This document shows, in pieces, positions 61,760-64,000 of a stretch of 64,000 nucleotides of DNA. How positions within the stretch are numbered: the stretch's first letter is position 1; each line of letters begins with the position of its first letter. The notes under the pieces are model-generated. The model did no database searches and was not told the origin of the DNA. It saw only the letters and a program-made list of their open reading frames with translations. Source of the DNA: Actinobacteria bacterium UBA2279 (GTDB lineage: Bacteria > Actinomycetota > Coriobacteriia > Anaerosomatales > Anaerosomataceae); contig DDWT01000020.1 of assembly GCA_002347365.1 (NCBI GenBank), positions 1 to 64,000 on the forward strand. The letters run 5' to 3'. A program made the translations under genes and the position numbers.

Positions 61760-63097
61760 TCAGCGACTACACGAGACCTGCTCAAGCAACGCTGCGGCCT
61801 CCGTGTCCAGGCTGCCGGTGCGACCGCTGCTGTGGCCCACGATCTGCGCGAGTGCGTCGACGGCAGTGTGGTCGTAAGCAGTACCAGAGGCTCGTCTGAT
61901 CTCGGACATGGCCTTCTCGGAGGAGAGCGCCTGGCGGTAGGGCCGAGGCGATGTCAGTGCGCTGTAGGCATCACAAACGGCGATGATCCGGGCGGTCAAA
62001 GGTATCTGGTCGCCACGGAGTCCCGCCGGGTATCCTGTACCGTCCATCTTCTCGTGATGGGCCAGAACCGCTTGCTCGATCTCCGCCCCGAATCGGGCGT
62101 TCTTGACGATCTGTGCTCCTGAGGCGCAGTGCCGCTGGACCGTCAGCGTCTCTTCGATCGTAAGTGGCCGGGTGGCTCCGAGGATCGATGTGGGTACGTC
62201 GAGCATGCCGACGTCATGCAGCGTGGCGGCGATCCGTACTCCGGCCAACTCACGCTCACTCATTCCCATGAGGAGTCCGACACTCACGGCGTTGTCGGCG
62301 ACAGCAGAAGAGTCACGCACGTAGTCGGGGCTCCGCAGTTCGACGAGATGCGCAAGTGCCGTCAGAGTGCCCTCCAGTTGCGCCCGCAGACCCTCGAGCA
62401 GGTCCCGGTTCTCCATACTCATCTCGATGATGCGGGCGACGAGTTGCAGCCCCTCAAGCTGGTCTTCGGCGAACTCTCCCTCTTGGCGCCACAGGCAGCA
62501 TACGGACTTGAGCTGACCTTCGACACGCAGTGGCACGGCGAGAGCCGAAGCACCGTTCTCGGCGCCGGCGACCGAAAGCGCCTTGCCAGCGCGGACGGCA
62601 TCCAGGGCGACCTTCATGATGGCGCGGTGGGCGTCGGCGTGCGAGATCGTCTCGGTCGAGAACAGGTGAACGTCGTCACCCACTACTGCGGCTGCATCAG
62701 CGCCGAAGTGGGGGAGTGACTCGAGCAGTACCTGATCCAGGCCGGTATCGGCGGTGAGCGAGGCCATGAGCTCTGCGGCGTGATGCGAGAATGACAAGCG
62801 ATCGTAGGCTGCCTGGACATCGCACTTGGCCTGTTCGAGATCTGCGTGGATGCCCACGAGTTCTTTGCGAAGCCGACCGTGCTGATCGACCAGATAGAGG
62901 ATCAACATCAGGAGCAGTCCGGTGGCAGCGGTTCGTACGATCTCGTTGTTCAGGAGCCACCAATCGGGGAGTTCGACGTTCGCGAGCAGGGAGAACAGCA
63001 GGACGCCCGCCAGTGCGACGAGGGCGATGATCATCGTATAGGAGATGAGATTGAGTTGACCTTCGCGTCTGACGACTCTCTTGATATCGGTTGTCAC
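61760..63097 (-). CDS. membrane HD-GYP phosphodiesterase with GAF-like domain
   Basis: A 445-residue protein. Two helices lie near residues 17-42 and 50-70. A coiled coil and a GAF-like domain (about 75-235) follow, then an HD-GYP domain with the HD pair in AATLHDVGMLDVP and HHEKMDGTGYPAGLRGDQIP, then ARIIAVCDAYSALTSPRPYR. HD-GYP proteins hydrolyse cyclic-di-GMP or related dinucleotides; the metal ligands appear kept, so activity is likely. Start is GTG 63097 with GGAAGG eleven bases upstream. It is divergent from the sensor kinase at the right edge. Confidence 0.88.
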   Translation of the reverse strand: MTTDIKRVVRREGQLNLISYTMIIALVALAGVLLFSLLANVELPDWWLLNNEIVRTAATGLLLMLILYLVDQHGRLRKELVGIHADLEQAKCDVQAAYDRLSFSHHAAELMASLTADTGLDQVLLESLPHFGADAAAVVGDDVHLFSTETISHADAHRAIMKVALDAVRAGKALSVAGAENGASALAVPLRVEGQLKSVCCLWRQEGEFAEDQLEGLQLVARIIEMSMENRDLLEGLRAQLEGTLTALAHLVELRSPDYVRDSSAVADNAVSVGLLMGMSERELAGVRIAATLHDVGMLDVPTSILGATRPLTIEETLTVQRHCASGAQIVKNARFGAEIEQAVLAHHEKMDGTGYPAGLRGDQIPLTARIIAVCDAYSALTSPRPYRQALSSEKAMSEIRRASGTAYDHTAVDALAQIVGHSSGRTGSLDTEAAALLEQVSCSR

Positions 63098-63278
63098 TGT
63101 CCATGCCGCCTTCCGTATTGCTGTCCATGTCTGAATCGGTCATTGGACGACAGAAGGTTATATGTAAGCGACAAACGGTAGCAGAATACCAGTAGTGACT
63201 CTAAAGGGTGGTATCGGCGACCTGAAAGGCCTACTTCGGCTCGCCGCAGCGGCGTGACGCACGACCAGGCGGAAAGCG

Positions 63279-63291
63279 TATACTCCTGGCA
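63279..63291 (+). promoter_or_regulatory. -10 box of a probable leaderless transcript
   Basis: TATACT (63279-63284) is six bases before the ATG, with no ribosome-binding site between. With the usual seven-base distance from the -10 box, transcription would start on the A of the ATG. The -35 region is poor. Confidence 0.45.
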
Positions 63292-64000
63292 TGGAATCGC
63301 AGGTCAAACCATCAGATCTCCCCCAGGGCGCTGCCAAGGCGCACCTGGACAACGTCATGGGCAACCTCCAGTTCGTGGCCGATCTGGGGTACGGCGACGT
63401 CGCGTTGGCGGTCCCCGTGTCCGAGGGACTGCTCATCGTCGCCGATGCCAGACCCATGACAGCCGTGGCCGCGGTTGCGTCGAGTCGCGTCGGGCAGGTA
63501 CTTGAGCCGGATCTTGAGGCTGAGGCGTACCTTGTTGCCGCCCAGGGCGGAGTAGCCCACGGTGAGCGCAGGCGCAGCACGCGCGGGATCTCGTATGCGA
63601 CATCCGCCTATGCCGTTGGTCGCGGCGAGCACCCCTACGGTGTGATCGTGCGGGACCTCAGCCAGTATGTCGTCGAGGCACCGGGCAAGATGGAGCGCGT
63701 GTTCATGTCGCTTGCCGAACGCGTCGTGGATGCTCTGTGCCAGGGTCCACTCGTGGATATCGACGGCCAGACCCCGTTCACCACGACGCGTCGGGCCGGG
63801 GATGGTGTCATCGAAGTCGATGTCTCGGGCATCGTGACCTATGCCAGCCCCAATGCTGTCAATATCATGCGTACCGCCGGCGTTGACGGCGGACTCGACG
63901 GCCGCAGGGTCGTGGAATTGCCCGGCTGCTCGATCGTGGTGGCGCCCGTGCTGGGCACCGGCGCCGCGCATGCAGCTACCATCGAGGTCTCCGGTCGAGT
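63291..64000 (+). CDS. PdtaS-like sensor histidine kinase, 3' end outside window
   Basis: From ATG 63291 the frame is open to the last base; 236 residues are visible. The N-terminus (AHLDNVMGNLQFVADLGYGD, then LLIVADARPMT) is the GAF-type sensor of actinobacterial PdtaS kinases. VRDLSQYVVEAPGKMERVFM follows, and a PAS domain begins near residue 165 (GVIEVDVSGIVTYASPNAVN). The HisKA_2 and ATPase domains should lie past the edge. PdtaS phosphorylates PdtaR, an ANTAR RNA-binding regulator, so such a gene is expected downstream. No ribosome-binding site precedes the ATG, in line with a leaderless transcript. Confidence 0.85.
   Translation, partial: MESQVKPSDLPQGAAKAHLDNVMGNLQFVADLGYGDVALAVPVSEGLLIVADARPMTAVAAVASSRVGQVLEPDLEAEAYLVAAQGGVAHGERRRSTRGISYATSAYAVGRGEHPYGVIVRDLSQYVVEAPGKMERVFMSLAERVVDALCQGPLVDIDGQTPFTTTRRAGDGVIEVDVSGIVTYASPNAVNIMRTAGVDGGLDGRRVVELPGCSIVVAPVLGTGAAHAATIEVSGR

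Overview
The window is high-GC, tightly packed bacterial chromosome. Gene content points to an anaerobic Actinomycetota, most likely a deep Coriobacteriia-type lineage. The supporting features are multiheme cytochromes with membrane anchors, a cell-wall-binding-repeat-2 surface protein, a TrpR-like YerC regulator, a HisZ-dependent short HisG, a tryptophan T-box, many GTG/TTG starts, a candidate leaderless gene and a thioredoxin-like lipoprotein with an in-frame TGA that reads as selenocysteine. The taxonomic call is inference, because no rRNA gene is present. I saw no CRISPR array, insertion sequence, phage or plasmid gene.

Layout: 1-3156 holds three consecutive multiheme c-type cytochrome genes, the first truncated by the window edge and the next two with 12 heme motifs each. 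3162-7571 holds an O-antigen-ligase-like membrane protein, an SGNH protein and an AlgI-type O-acyltransferase, probably for making and acylating an exported polysaccharide. 7592-13043 (minus strand) is a compact glycan-initiation cassette: glycosyltransferase, PglC-like phosphoglycosyl transferase, PglD-like acetyltransferase, PglE-like aminotransferase and PglF-like 4,6-dehydratase. Together these would make and use UDP-N,N'-diacetylbacillosamine.

13249-18229 carries branched-chain amino acid genes (leuD, leuB, ilvE, cimA) and a FAH-family enzyme. 18313-22888 has a membrane protein, yerC and dnaE. 22968-31246 is a histidine operon hisZGDCBHAF-orf-IE behind a good sigma70-type promoter; only histidinol-phosphate phosphatase is missing. 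31252-34146 has an M48-like membrane protein that has lost its HExxH motif and a PQQ-type beta-propeller protein. 34160-42738 is a T-box-controlled tryptophan operon trpE-trpGD-trpC-trpB2-trpF-trpB-trpA, with two different tryptophan synthase beta genes.

42739-46227 (minus strand) has a zinc-ribbon membrane protein, a DUF2207-type membrane protein, an unknown protein, the probable selenoprotein and an Hsp20. 46417-55685 has nadE, a GNAT acetyltransferase, a large secreted metallopeptidase/CWB2 protein, a class I aldolase, accD, accA, pfkA and a class II aldolase. 55694-58871 (minus strand) has a UvrD-family helicase and an adenine/adenosine deaminase. The end has a MASE1 histidine kinase, tRNA-Leu(CAA), a membrane protein, an HD-GYP protein and the start of a PdtaS-like sensor kinase that runs off the right edge.

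The most notable signals are the Sec-type TGA with a downstream SECIS-like hairpin, the paired 12-heme cytochromes, the T-box trp operon with both TrpB types, the pseudo-M48 protein, and several starts where the ribosome-binding site argues for TTG or CTG.
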